Source: Opisthocomus hoazin | Taxonomy: Eukaryota > Chordata > Aves > Opisthocomiformes > Opisthocomidae | Length of the DNA: 64,000 nucleotides | Assembly (NCBI RefSeq): GCF_030867145.1 | Contig: NC_134426.1 | Coordinates: 1,488,001 to 1,552,000, forward strand | Direction: 5' to 3' | Shown: in pieces, positions 1 to 13,459 of the stretch | Position numbering within the stretch: position 1 is the first letter of the stretch | How the letters are laid out: each line of letters opens with the position of its first letter | The notes under the pieces: model-generated | Database searches by the model: none | What the model was told of the DNA's origin: nothing | Seen by the model: the letters and a program-made list of their open reading frames with translations, nothing else | Program-made: the position numbers and the translations under genes

Positions 1-236
1 TGCTTCAGTTTGTGCCCGTTGCCCCTTGTCCTGTCACTGGGCACTACTGAAAAGAGCTTGGCCCCATCCTACTGACACCCACCCTGCAGATATTTGTAAG
101 TATATATTAGGTGCCCTCGCAGCCTTCTCTCTTCAGGCTGAACAAGCCCAGCTCCCTTAGCCTCTCCTTATAGGAGAGATGTTCCAGTCCCCTCACCATC
201 CTCGTAGCCCTTCGCTGGACTCTCTCCAGTAGCTCT

Positions 237-2105
237 TCATCTTACTTGAACTGGGGAGCCCAGAACTGACCACAGTTCCAGATGGGGCCTCACCAGGGCA
301 GTGTGAAGGGGAAGAAAATCCTCCCTCATCCTGCTGGCCACACTCCTCCTAATGCATCCCAGGATCCCATTAGCTTCCTTGGCAGCCATGGCATACTGCT
401 TGCTCATGGTTAACCTGTCGTTCACCAGGACAACCAGATCCCTCTCCGCACAGCTGATCTCCAGCAGATCCACTCCAAGCCTGTACTGATGCATGGGGTT
501 GTTCCTCCCCAGGAGCAGGACTCTGCATTTGCCTTTGTTGAACCTCATCAGGTTCCTCTCTGCCCAGCTCTCCAGCCTATCCAGGTCACGCTGAATGGCA
601 GCACAGCCTTCTGGTGTATATACCACACCTCCCAGTTTGGTGTCATCAGCAAATATGCTGAGGGTACATTCAAACTCTTCATCCAGGTCGTTGATGAAGA
701 AGTGAAACAAGGCTGGACCCAGTACTGACCCCTGAGGGACACCACTAGTTACCGGTCTCCAACTAGACTCAGCGCCGCTGACTACAACCCTCTGAGTTCT
801 GCCATTCAGACAGTTCTCAATCCACTTCACCAACCACTCATCTAGCCCACACTTCCTGAGCTTCCCTAGGAGGATATTATGGGAGACTGTGTCGAAAGCC
901 TTGCTGAAGTCAAGGTAGAAAACATCCACGGCTCTAACTTCATCTAGCCAGCCAGTCATGCCATCGTAGAAAGCTATCAGATTAGTCAGGCATGATTTCC
1001 CCTTGGTGAAGCCATGCTGACTACTCCTGATAACCTTCTTTTCCTCCACTTGCTTGATGATGGCCTCCAGGATAAGCTGCTCCATCACCTTTCCCGGGAT
1101 GGAGGTGAGGCTGACCGGCCTGTAGTTCCCTGGGTCCTCCTTCTTGCCCTTTTTGAAGATTGGAGTGACATTGGCCTTTCTCCAGTCCTCGGGCACCTCT
1201 CCTGTCCTCCAGGACCTCTCAAAGATGATGGAGAGTGGCTCAGCAGTGACATCTGCCAGCTCCCTCAGCACTTGTGGGTGCATTCCATTGGGGCCCATGG
1301 ATTTGTGGGTATCCAGATTGTTTAATCGATCCCTCACACAGTCCTCCTCAACCAAGGGAAAGTCGTCCTCTCTGTAGGTTTCTTCTCTTACCTCCAGGGC
1401 CTGGGATTCTTGAGGGCCTGCCTTGACACTGAAGACTGAAGCAAAGAAGGCATTCAGTAGCTCTGCCTTCTCTGCATCCTCTGTCACCAGGACACCCACC
1501 TCATTCAGCAGCGGCCCCACGTTGTCCCTAGCCTTTCTTTTGCTGCTGATGTAGTTGAAGAAGCCCTTCTTGTAGTTTTTGACATCCCTTGCCAGCTCCA
1601 ATTCCAAGTGGGTCTTGGCCTTCCTCGTCACATCCCTGCACGCTCTCACCACGTTTTTGTACTCTTCCCAAGTGGCCTGCCCCTCTTTCCACATTCCACG
1701 GACCTTTCTCTTCCACCTGATCTCCACTAGAATCTCCTTGTTCAACCATGCAGGTCTCCTTCCTCCTTTGTTATACTTCTTTCTCAGGGGGATGCACCGC
1801 TCCTGAGCGTGGAGGAAGTGACATTTAAACAGCGACCAGCACTCTTGGACCTTCCTGCCTTCGAAAGCCCTGGCCCATGGGATTCTTCCCAGTAGCTCCC
1901 TGAAGACGCCAAAGTTAGCCCTTCTGAGGTCCAAGGTTTTGATCCTGCTTATCGCCCTGCTTCCTCCATGCAGGATTCTGAACTCGACCATTCCATGGTC
2001 ACTGCAGCTGAGTCTACCTCCGACCTTCACAGCCTCCACCAGTCCCTCCTTGTTTGTTAATACAAGGTCCAGCAGAGTGCCTTTCCTTGTGGGTTCCTTC
2101 ACCAC
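237..2105 (-). CDS. CR1 ORF2 fragment: end of endonuclease plus reverse transcriptase (622 aa)
   Basis: Open frame inside the CR1 copy. The N-terminal ~60 residues carry the end of the apurinic-like endonuclease, with the conserved SDH motif near residues 35-37. A linker follows, then the reverse-transcriptase fingers and palm. The RT catalytic FADD motif is near residue 483, and an upstream [11 protein letters not shown] block marks RT motif B. The frame ends early at 237, and the remaining C-terminal part continues in another frame towards base 1. It is a retroelement protein, not a host gene. Its openness over 1.87 kb suggests a fairly young insertion. The M at 2105 is just the first in-frame start after the frameshift, not a natural N-terminus. 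Confidence 0.8.
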   Translation of the reverse strand: MVKEPTRKGTLLDLVLTNKEGLVEAVKVGGRLSCSDHGMVEFRILHGGSRAISRIKTLDLRRANFGVFRELLGRIPWARAFEGRKVQECWSLFKCHFLHAQERCIPLRKKYNKGGRRPAWLNKEILVEIRWKRKVRGMWKEGQATWEEYKNVVRACRDVTRKAKTHLELELARDVKNYKKGFFNYISSKRKARDNVGPLLNEVGVLVTEDAEKAELLNAFFASVFSVKAGPQESQALEVREETYREDDFPLVEEDCVRDRLNNLDTHKSMGPNGMHPQVLRELADVTAEPLSIIFERSWRTGEVPEDWRKANVTPIFKKGKKEDPGNYRPVSLTSIPGKVMEQLILEAIIKQVEEKKVIRSSQHGFTKGKSCLTNLIAFYDGMTGWLDEVRAVDVFYLDFSKAFDTVSHNILLGKLRKCGLDEWLVKWIENCLNGRTQRVVVSGAESSWRPVTSGVPQGSVLGPALFHFFINDLDEEFECTLSIFADDTKLGGVVYTPEGCAAIQRDLDRLESWAERNLMRFNKGKCRVLLLGRNNPMHQYRLGVDLLEISCAERDLVVLVNDRLTMSKQYAMAAKEANGILGCIRRSVASRMREDFLPLHTALVRPHLELWSVLGSPVQVR

Positions 2106-2110
2106 TTGCG

Positions 2111-2637
2111 TCAGAAAGTTATCATCGATGCTCTGTAGGAACCGCCTGGATTGTGCCTGCCTAGCTGTATGGTCTTCCCAGCTGATGTCAGGGTGGTTGA
2201 AGTCCCCATGAGAACCAGGGCCTGTGATTTTGAAGCTGCTTGTAGCTGCCTGTAGAAAGCCTCATCAATTTCCTTCTCCTGGTCAGGTGGCACTGTAATG
2301 TCACCCGTGTGAGACTGTCCCTTAATTCTTACCCACAAGCTCTCAACTCGTTCCTCATTTGCCCCCAGGCCAACCTCAATGCATTCCAGTTGCTCCCTCA
2401 CATATAGAGCAACTCCACCACCTCTCCTTGTTGGCCTGTCTTTCCTAAAGAGTCTGTAGCCATCCATGACAGCATGCCAGTCATGCGAGTTGTCCCACCA
2501 CGTTTCTGTGATGGCGACCAAGTCGTAGCCGTCCTGCTGTATAATGGCTTCCAGCTCCTCCTGTTTTTGCCCGTGCTACGTGCGTTGGTATAGATACACT
2601 TGAGCTGGGCAGCAAATCTCACCCCTGACCCTGGCAT
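2111..2637 (-). pseudogene. CR1 ORF2 endonuclease domain, frameshifted
   Basis: N-terminal endonuclease part of the CR1 at 1-2745, split between two frames. One frame runs about 2637-2520 and begins at the conserved start of the domain (a TNARS block). The second runs about 2521-2111 and contains the ITETWWD motif (catalytic Glu region) and the RRGGGVALYVRE block. Two frame breaks separate it from the downstream RT frame. It is non-functional as it stands. Confidence 0.75.
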
Positions 2638-2696
2638 GCCAAACCTGGGCTCTTCCCTAGTGAGCTGGGTGATGTCCCCTTCCCCCTTTGAACCTC

Positions 2697-2764
2697 GTTT
2701 AAAGCCCTCTCAATGAGCCCCGCCAGCTCTGTTTAAAGCCCTCTCAATAATCCCCACAGCCTGT
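2697..2764. repeat. 34-bp imperfect tandem duplication near the CR1 5' end
   Basis: The 18-base stretch starting GTTTAAAGCCC occurs at 2697 and again at 2731, an exact 34-bp offset, followed by weaker similarity. It lies at the upstream boundary of the recognisable CR1 and may be a local slippage event. Confidence 0.6.
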
Positions 2765-4277
2765 CTGACCTTCTTCTTGAGAGCCATTCCACATCCTTTT
2801 CTGCGAGGCCCCGATCTGTACCTGCTAGAGGGGTGGGTCTAGCGGCCTGGCTGCTGGCGATGGCAGAAGGGAACACAGGTCATAGGGACCCCGCAGTTGG
2901 AAAGACCGAGTGTCTCGGGACAGCTCCTGGTGGGAGCGCTGTGTGCGTGCGCAGTGCACTAGCAAACCTGAAGCTGGCCTAGCTCTCGAGCAAGAGGACA
3001 GAGACCTTTTCAGTCCCGTGGGTGGCATGTGGCTGCAGCCTACCTGACTGATTAGCCCCAGCATTAACAGACCTTACAAGAGGACCAGGCCTGCCAACCA
3101 CCGGCCACATCTCCACCTGCTGGAGTCAGGAAGGACTTGGAGGTGCTTGACCACGCATACCCCGAGCTGCTTCCCACCTAGGCACGTCCCCTCTGCACTA
3201 CCTGTTTGGGGGCTGTGGTGATTAGGGACAGGGCTCAGCCAAACAAGCAAAGCTGTCTCTGCCAGAGTGCTCTCCCCAGAATGACCCCAGCTCTTCCTTC
3301 ACATATTGCTGAAGTGTGCCCACCTCTCACACCATTCCCTCTTAACCACCTGCAAAAATCTGCTGCTGGCATCACAGAGTATCCACAGAAGACAAGTGAC
3401 GTTCTCCAAGGCCACCTTCTGCCTGCTCTAAGCAGATATCGGGCACCACCTTCAGGTTTGGTTTTTGAAAACCAAAGCAGCGTGGAGTGCGGTTTGTTTG
3501 GGGACGTCTTCTAGTGCCTATGAAGCCATGCTGCTTCCAATTGCACGTCTGTGGCCACGCATAGCAGGCAGTGGACTGCCCGCACCAGTGTTGGCCCAGA
3601 AGAGCAATGTAGCTGGTAGACAGCAAGGACACGGAGCCTGTCAGAGGGCGTTGCGGTGGCAGACAGAGCCAGTGTGGAGCGTGCTCCATCTGTGTTTCGC
3701 TGTGCTTTGTGCAGGACAGGATGGCAGTGCTTGGCTATGCTTGGTTGATTTGGCTTGCACATCCCTGCTTGCCTGCCGCGGTTGTAAGCAGATTGGCTCT
3801 TCAGCCCCCAACCAGGTGCCTACTGCCTGTAGTAGTTCCGTTCTGCGGTGTCAGTTTCTTTGGGAAGGACCTGGTGGCAAGCGGCTGCGCAGAGCGGGGT
3901 GGCAGTGAACTTCCCAAAGAGGCTATGGTGCCACACTTGGTTTTCCCGGCTAGCTGTTAGCAGGCAGCACTGGGAGGCAGGCGCTGCTGCCTGCCATGAG
4001 GTCTGCAGAGCCTCGTCCCGCAAGCAGAGCATTCAGCGGGGGTCTGCTGGGGGTGTCCGAGCCCAGCTTCTGCCTCCCCTCCTGCTCGGAACCCTCCATG
4101 TTGCCCGCCCCCCCCTAGAATCCACCGTGCCCAGCACCCGGAACCAGCCACTCTGTGACATCAGCCACGGGGCCAAGGGTTCCCTGGGCAGTGGGACTGC
4201 TGCAGGCACTACGTCGGCTGCTGCACTGCTGGCCACCAGCTCTCGCTTCTTGCAGCTGCCACGTGCCGCTGGCAGCC
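2746..4277. other. Upstream flank of acrosin, no gene recognised
   Basis: Moderately GC-rich single-copy-looking DNA between the CR1 and the acrosin start codon. Short open frames occur on both strands but none resembles a known protein. A 20-base near-perfect palindrome (9-bp arms, 2-base spacer) sits at 3457-3476. I see no convincing TATA box close to the acrosin ATG. The testis promoter presumably lies in the last few hundred bases, but I cannot point to a site. Confidence 0.6.
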
Positions 4278-6720
<2,443 letters not shown>

Positions 6721-7161
6721 GCAGCAGGATCAACAGGAGCCAGCGCAGGCTGCACTGGACCACCACCATTTCCTTCTGGGGCAATGCCTGCTTTTCCAAA
6801 GGCAGCCTCAGCATCAAAGGCCTGCTCTGTGCTGCCCGCTCTCCTCTGAGTGCACACAAATGCTGAAGCTGACTTAGTTCTTGAAATTAAGTTGCCAGTT
6901 TTCACAGCTAACCATGTTGGAGTCCAATTCAGCCTCGTGTGCAAGGGCAAGGACTTCCGTGCCTGGCAAAATGAGGCTGCAGGCAGTCAAGGAGGGCACA
7001 AAGGGCAGGAGTCGGCTCAGAAGGGCTGGAACCATGCCTGGTCAGAGAGGAGGGTGTGGGTGCGGTGCAAGAAGTGAACACAGGTGACAGGGGACTAGAG
7101 GTCTTGTGGAGAGTATTTGGGAGCACAAAGTGTCCTAGGCTGGCTACTGGTGGGATCCCTC
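6721..7161. other. 3' flank of acrosin
   Basis: Presumed 3' UTR and flank. No clear AATAAA signal lies in the first few hundred bases. No gene or repeat was recognised. Confidence 0.5.
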
Positions 7162-7184
7162 TGTGTGTGTGTGTGTGTGTGTGT
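7162..7184. repeat. (TG)n microsatellite
   Basis: An uninterrupted 23-base alternating TG tract abuts, and partly overlaps, the outer end of the LTR that follows. Confidence 0.95.
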
Positions 7185-7480
7185 AGAATTCCCTAGTGTG
7201 GTGAATGACTTCACGGACCCCAATCCTGTGCTTGATCAGAATCCTTTTATTGCTCAAGTGAATACCTTATGTACTAATACAACAGTTACTAGAGCCAATC
7301 AGCTTTGGATTCGTGGCTTTGTGAATGCCAGTTCACAGTTGCTGTTTTCCAGGATCTTTGTCAGGTGGATGTGTGAAAACAGCTTATGTCCCGAGAACAG
7401 AGAAGGGAGGCGCAGGACGCGCTGATCTTTCCGGGTCATGAGAGAGTGCTGTTCTGTCTCGAATTATATGGTTTCCCACA
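7182..7480 (-). mobile_element. Endogenous-retrovirus LTR (LTR 'A')
   Basis: Read on the minus strand, a ~299-bp segment begins TGTGGG and ends CTACA. It carries an inverted-CCAAT box (GATTGGCT), a TATA-like TACATAAG, and an AATAAA signal at about 7243-7249 (seen as TTTATT on plus). Directly upstream on the minus strand is a polypurine tract (plus 7481-7500, mostly C and T). This is the arrangement of a 3' LTR. The family is not identified. Confidence 0.6.
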
Positions 7481-8555
7481 TCTCCCCCTTTTTTGTTTAG
7501 CCAGACGCTGTTGATGATAAGAGCTGACATAATTCGGCCTTCAGCTTGCTACCACTTTCTCAGAGGCCCACGCAAACTACAATACTAGAAACAGACATAA
7601 GAACACAAATGCCAATTGAAGACATAGAGATGTGAAGTGCATACCATAACCTGCTGGGTGTAAAGAAAGATCAAATAAACTTTAGAATGATACATCTTGA
7701 TGGCAAATCTGTTACCTAACATACGGGTGTAGATTGATTTACTTGCATCCTATTTTCTTCCTGTGTGGACGGTGGGACCCAAGCACCGCCTGACCACAAC
7801 GTATCATTATTGCCAATTGGAGGGGATGCAACCCACTGTGTCAGGCGTCGAAATAAAAGTGGATCAATGATATAAGCTCAGTAAATTTGCACTTGGGTTA
7901 TAGGCATACTCATCACACGTACAAACATCCATAACAGTTAGTATTGGCTATTCATATTAATCACCCAGGCTAAAATCAATGTATCTAAGGCTATAACTCA
8001 TTAACTATACACAATACCTGCAGAACTCACCAAACCAAAGACGCAAAGGCAGCTACTTCGTGCAGACAAATCCGTTAGATCACAGAAACCAAATAAATCC
8101 ATCAGAATACAGAAATACAAACACTATGACAGCAAACACATAAAACCACACAATCATAGTTGCGACCGCACATGCACAAGCACACCAAGTTTTCAACATA
8201 AATCTAAATATTACAAATAGACAGAGACTTACAATAATATTCAACATTTAACAGACAAATTCCCAAGCCTCCATTTCAGGAAGAGTACTCTCTTTTAGTT
8301 TGCTTTAGGAAGGGTACTTTCTCTCCTCCCCAGCGATATAGCCCAGTGCTGTGAAGCTTTCACTACAACTAACAGGTAAGCAACAAGAAATAATACTAGA
8401 AGAATGCCTTTACCTTATTGATGGTCCTTGCTCAGAACATCTCGGTCCAGGGATCAGAGGCTCTCCCCGAGAATCACTCGGTGCCGACGGGAGGTCCTGT
8501 GATCCCTCGGATCGTTGAGGTTCAGGAGCAGGGTCCCATCTGGGACGCCAAAATC
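7481..8555 (-). mobile_element. Shrunken internal region of an endogenous retrovirus (PPT to PBS)
   Basis: About 1.07 kb lies between a polypurine tract (7481-7500) and a primer-binding-site-like 18-mer (8533-8550; on the minus strand it begins TGGCGTCCC directly after an LTR end). The DNA between is AT-rich with no long open frame, so gag, pol and env are absent or decayed beyond recognition. It is either an internally deleted provirus or a non-autonomous element. The tRNA primer could not be named with confidence. Confidence 0.5.
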
Positions 8556-8780
8556 TGTTACCGGAAAGCGGCAAAATAATTAACTCTCTAAAACTTAATT
8601 TTGGAGTTCTAGAAAGCAGGCATTCTTTACTGCAGTACTGGACGCACAGGGGATAGTTCTACCCAAATGCGCGTACTGAAAAGACACTACTACTAGATAT
8701 TTATGTCATGTTAACATACATAATCATTACATTTCTGAGAAGTGCTTATCATTTTTCTCCCCCCTTTTTTTTTTTGGTAT
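8556..8780 (-). mobile_element. Second, different LTR (LTR 'B') with its own polypurine tract
   Basis: On the minus strand a ~196-bp segment (8751 to 8556) begins TGATAAG and ends GTAACA. It contains a polyadenylation-like AGTAAAG and is followed at once by the PBS-like site. On its other side (8752-8777) is a strong A-then-G polypurine tract. Having a PPT before it and a PBS after it means this LTR once joined two internal regions, or is a recombinant. It shows no visible similarity to LTR A. Confidence 0.5.
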
Positions 8781-8879
8781 ATATATGTGATAAATGAGGT
8801 AGTCCCAAACAGGGTTTCAATTAAAGTATCCAATTTATTAGCCGAATAAAGGCAAGCAAACAGTGCTGGGTGTGCTGGG

Positions 8880-9425
8880 AGTGTCTGCTCGACCCGATCA
8901 CCACGCGCCACATCGCTCACTGCCCCACGCCAAGGTGCCCGTCTCCTCCCCGGACAGCCTCACGGCGTCCCAGCCCCGGCCCCGGCCCCGGTGCAGTTGG
9001 GATCAGCTCGGGCTGCCGGTGGCCACCAGCCCTCTTCCCCGGGACCAGGGACTGGACACACGGGGTGAGCCCACAGCCCCCGGACCCAGGACGCGCTGAG
9101 GGCCAGTCTCTGGGAAGACCCCGCTGGTGGCAAACCGCCCTCGGCCGCAGCACCCAGCGGCCGGCTCAGCTCCCAGGAGGCCGCCGGCACCAAGCACCGA
9201 GCTGTGGCCCAGCGCGGCCCATGCCCGCCCTGTCCCATGGCGAACTACGACTCCCGGCATGCCCCGTGGCGGTGCCGGGTCACGTGGCTGCCCGCTCCAC
9301 GCCGGTGCCTGAGCTCTGCCGGCCGGGGGGCTGCCGGCTCTGAGTGGCGCGTGCCGGGCTCGGGCCACAACCCGTGCTGAGCACGAGCGTCGGCGGGCCG
9401 CTGGGCCTGCCCGGGCAGCAGCGCC
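8880..9425 (+). promoter_or_regulatory. GC-rich CpG-type promoter island ahead of the ARSA-like exon
   Basis: Sharp rise in GC and CpG compared with the AT-rich retroviral DNA to the left. It contains a ZNF143/THAP11-type site at 9243-9262 (ACTACGACTCCC followed by GCATGC), a class of element known from CpG-island promoters. It also has a GTCACGTGGC E-box at 9279-9288 that resembles the TFEB 'CLEAR' element of lysosomal genes. A start codon with good context (GCGCCATGG) follows at 9426. Sites were matched by eye; activity is inferred. Confidence 0.55.
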
Positions 9426-9566
9426 ATGGAGCCACGGGGCCGGGGCCTGCCGTGGGTTCCGGTGCTGCTGGCCTGGTGTAGAGTGGCCGCCGCCCCCCTC
9501 CCAGCTTCGTCCTGGTGCTGGCGGATGCACTTGGGCTTTGGGCTCCTTGCTTGTCTTGCCACCTCA
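9426..9566 (+). pseudogene. ARSA: Arylsulfatase A-like first exon, frameshifted remnant
   Basis: The ATG at 9426 opens a signal-peptide-like start (MEPRGRGLPWVPVLLAWCR). About 20 codons on, a run of six Cs at about 9491-9496 breaks the frame. One frame over, the sequence reads PPSFVLVLADALGLW, which matches the start of the arylsulfatase A catalytic domain (family pattern RPPNIVLIFADDLGYGDLG). The second metal-binding Asp of the DD pair reads Ala here, and similarity fades by about 9566. In mammals ARSA is a close neighbour of ACR (around SHANK3), so position supports the call. It may be a dead exon, or a living first exon spoiled by an assembly error in the C-run, but the later differences argue for decay. 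No other ARSA exon was recognised in the window. Confidence 0.55.
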
Positions 9567-11439
9567 AACTTCAAACTTAAATTTGGGTGTCCATGCTGTT
9601 CGTCTGCGGCAGCCTTGCTCCCAAAATGCGAACGTCCGCAGATAGCTCGCAGGCAGAAAGAGCTAGCCTGGAAAGCGTGCGCACAAAGATGCCAGGTGGT
9701 CTCTATAACGCCCTGTGCTCACCCAGATAAATGCCAGATGCCCACCAAGATGTCAGGTGGCCACCAAATAGTCATGTGCCCAGGAAAATAAACACTGGGT
9801 GCCCAGAAAGATGCCAGGTGCCCACCAAAATGCCACATGCCCACCATAAGAAAGGCTTGGTCCTTACCAAATGTTGGTGCTCTCCAAAATACATGCTGGG
9901 TGCCCAGCAAGATGCCAGGTGGCACCCAAAATGCTAGGTGCCCACCAAAAGAAACGCTGGGTGCCGACAAAGAGGCCAGGTGGCAACAAAAAAGCCATGT
10001 GTCAACCAACTAAAGTCTGGTTGCCTGTCAAGATGCCAGGTGGGCACCAAAAGAAACGCTGGGTGCCCACCAAGATGCCAGGTGGCCACCGAAAAAATGC
10101 CACGAGCCCAGCAAGATGACACCAGGCCAGCGAAAGAAATGCCAGCTGCCTACGAAAAGAAATCCTGCGTGCCCACCAAAATGCCATGTGGCCACCAAAA
10201 CACCAGATGCCCACATGAATAAGCAATTGGTGGCCAGCAAACACAATGCCAGGTGCCCACCAAAACAAACGGTGGGTGCCAACCAAGATGCCAGGTGGCC
10301 AACAAAATAAAATCTGGCTGCATACCAAGATGCCAGCTGGCCACCAAAAGAAACGCTGGGTGCCCATCAATATTCCAGGTGGCAATCAATACGCCAGGTG
10401 CCCACGAAAAGAAATGCCAGGTGGCCACCAAAACACCACGTGCTCACCAAAACCAATGCTGGGTGCGCACAAAGATGCCAGATGGACACCAAAAAGCCAT
10501 GTGCGCAGGAAAATAAATGCTGGGTGCCCACTAAGATGCCAGGTGTACACAAAATTGCCACATGCCCACCAACAGAAACACTGGGTGCCCATGAAGATGC
10601 CGGGTGCCCAAATAAATTCCACATGCCCACCGAAAGAAACGCTGTGTGCCCACAAAGATGCCAGGTGGCCACCAAAAGAAATGCCAGCTGCCCAACAAAA
10701 TTCCACGTGCCAACCAAAATCAATGCCACGTGCTCACCAAAAGAAAACCTGGGTGCCACCAAAACACCACATATCCACAAGAATAGACGATGGGTGCCCA
10801 GCAAACGAAATGCCAAGTGCCCAACAAAACGCCAGGTGCCCACCAATAGAAATGGTGAGTGCAAACCACGATGGGTGGTGTCCACCAAAATAAACGCTGG
10901 CTGCGCACCGAGATGCCAGGTGGTCACAAAAATACCACGTGCCCACCAAAACTAGTGCCGAGTGCCCACCAAGATGCCAGGTGGCCACCAAAATGCCTTG
11001 TGGCCAAGAAAAGAAGTGCCAGGTGCCCACCAAGATGGTGCGTGCCCACCAAAAGGAACACCGACTAGTCACGAAGATGCCAGGTGACCACCAAAATGCC
11101 GTTTGCCTGCCAAGAGAAACACCGGGTGCCCACCAAGATGCTATGTGCCCACCAAAAGAAACGATGGGTGCCCACCAAGATGCTGGGCGCTCACCAAAAT
11201 AAAGCTGGGTGCCCACCAAGATGCCAGGTGACCACCAAAATGCCATGTGTCGGCCAAGAGAAATACCGGGTGCCCACCAAGATGCCATGTGACCAACAAA
11301 AGAAATGCTGGGGGCCCACCAAAATAAAGCTTGATGTCCACCAAGATGCCAGCTGACCACAAGAACACCATGTGCCCACAAAAATAAATGGTGCGTCCCT
11401 ATGAAGATGCCAGATGACCACCACAAGAAGTGCAGGCTG

Positions 11440-13080
11440 CCCACCAAGAAGCCAGGTGGCCACCAAAACACAACGTGCCCAGCAAAAAAATGCCAGGTGC
11501 CTACCAAGATTGCAGGTGGCCACCAAAATGACACATGGACACGAAAAGAAATGCTCTCTGCCCAACAAGATGAATGCCACGTGCCTACCAACAGAAAAAC
11601 TGGGTGCCAAACAAAGGACCATGTGCCCACCAAAACAAATGCTGGGTACCCACCAAGATGCTGGGTGCCAATGAAAAGAAATGCTGGGTGCTTGCAAAGA
11701 TGCTAGGTGGCCACCTAAGTGCTTGGTGGTGACCCAGAAAAATACCGGGTGCCCACCAAGACGGCAGCTGGCAACCAGAATAAACACCAGGTGTCCACCA
11801 AGAGGCCAGGTGGCTAGCAAAAACCAGGTGCCCACCGAAAGGAACTCTGGGTACCCACAAAGATGCCAGGTGCCCGCCAAAACGCCACTTGGCCAGCATA
11901 AGAAACGCCGGGTGCCTAAGAAGTAGCCAGGTGCCCCCCAAGATGCCAGGTGCCTACCAAAAGTAACAGCGGGTGCACACTATGATGCCAGGTGGACACA
12001 AAAATGCCCCATGCTCACCAAAAAAAATGCCAGGTGCCCACCAATCAAAAACCTGGGTGCCTACCATGATTAATGCCACATGCCCACCAAAAGAGACACT
12101 GGGTACCCACCAAAAGACCACGTGCCCAGCAAAATAAATGCTGGGTGCCCAACAAGATGCCAGATTGTCACCAAAACGTCACGTACCCACCAAAATTATC
12201 ATAGGGTGCTCACCAATATCCCAGGTGGCACCCAAAATTCCAGGTGGCCACCAAAAGAAACGCCGGCAGCCCACCAAAGGAAATGCCAGGTGGCCATCAA
12301 AAGAAAGGCTGGTTGCCTATCAAGATGGCAGTTGGCCACCACAACGCGACATGCCCAACAAACAAAATGCTGGGTGCCCACCGAGATGCCAGCTTCCCAC
12401 CAAAATGCCACCTGCCAACCAAAATCAATGCCACGTGCCCAACAAAAGAAAACCTGGGTGCCCACCAAAACACCATGTGACCACCAAAACACCACATGAT
12501 CACAAGAATAAACGATGGGTGCCCAGCAAACGAAATGCCAAGTGCCCAACAAAACGCCAGGTGCCCACCAATAGAAATGGTGGGTGCCAATCACGATGGA
12601 TGGTGCTCACCAAAATAAAGCTGGGTGCCCACCAAGATGCCAGGTGCTCACCAAAATAAAGCTGGGTGCCCACCAAGATAACAGGTGGCCACCAAAACAC
12701 CAGGTGTAAATTAAAAGAAACTCGAGGTGCCCACAAGATGCCAGGTGGCAACCAAAACACAACGTGCCCTGCAAAAGAAATGCCAGGTGCCTACAAAGAT
12801 TGCAGGTGGCCACCAAAATGACACATGGCCACGAAAAGAAACGCTGTCTGCCCACCAAGATGAATGCCACGTGCCTACCAACAGAAAAAGTGGGTGCCAA
12901 CCAAAGGACCATGTGCTCACCAAAAGAAATGCTGGGTACCCACCAAGATGCTGGGTGCCAATGAAAAGAAATGCTGGGTGCTTGCAAAGATGCTAGGTGG
13001 CCACCTAAGTGCTTGGTGGTGACCCAGAAAAGTACCGGGTGCCCACCAAGACCTCAACTGGCAAACAGAATAAAGACCAC
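11440..13080. repeat. Higher-order duplication inside the minisatellite, ~1,290-bp offset
   Basis: The block at about 11440-11790 recurs at about 12730-13080 with the same order of variant half-units. For example, the phrase TGCTAGGTGGCCACCTAAG is at 11701 and again at 12991, an offset of exactly 1,290. Identity is much higher than between neighbouring units, so the block was copied as a whole. Confidence 0.8.
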
Positions 13081-13459
13081 GTGCCCACCAAGATGCCAGG
13101 TGCCCGCCAAAAATTACAGCGCGTGCCTAATAAGATTCCATGTGGCCACAAAAATGCCCCATGCACACCAAAAGAAATTCCAGGTGCCCACCAGTAAAAG
13201 CCTGGGTGCCCACCATGACTAATGCCACATGCCCAACAAAAGAGACACTGGGTACCCACCAAAAGACCACGTGACCAGCAAAATAAATGCTGGGTGCCCA
13301 ACAAGATGCCAGCTTGTCACCAAAATGCCACGTACCCACCAAAAATATCACAGGGTGCCCACCAATATTCCAGGTGGCAATAAGAGAAACGCCAGCAGCC
13401 CACCAAAGTAAATGCCAGGTGGCCACCAAAAGAAAGGCTGGTTGCCTATCAAGATGGCA

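Larger units (their letters stand above)
1..2745 (-). mobile_element. CR1 LINE, long copy with most of ORF2, 3' end cut by window edge
   Basis: Non-LTR retrotransposon of the CR1 family on the minus strand. Read in that direction it gives an endonuclease region (about 2640-2110), a long reverse-transcriptase region (2105-237), and the C-terminal/3' part down to base 1, where it runs off the window. It is closely similar to the other young CR1 copies here (31.6-33.8, 44.8-45.8 and 56.0-56.7 kb). The 5' boundary near 2745 is approximate, because ORF1 is not recognisable beyond it. The copy is broken by a few frameshifts or stops (near 2105-2111, 2520 and 237), so it cannot move on its own. Family assignment is secure; subfamily is not. 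Confidence 0.92.

Noticed and set aside
3457-3476. 20-base palindrome as a terminator or regulatory hairpin
   Set aside because: A hairpin this short occurs by chance, and rho-independent terminators do not apply to a vertebrate nuclear gene.
9426-9791. 121-codon frame starting at the ARSA-like ATG as an intact gene
   Set aside because: After about 20 codons the frame is not the sulfatase frame, and its last part is minisatellite.
10734-11633. 299-codon minus-strand frame and many similar frames in 9.7-15.1 kb as protein genes
   Set aside because: They follow directly from a 42-bp repeat without stops. Frames shift wherever a 19-bp half-unit is inserted, and neither strand gives a recognisable domain.
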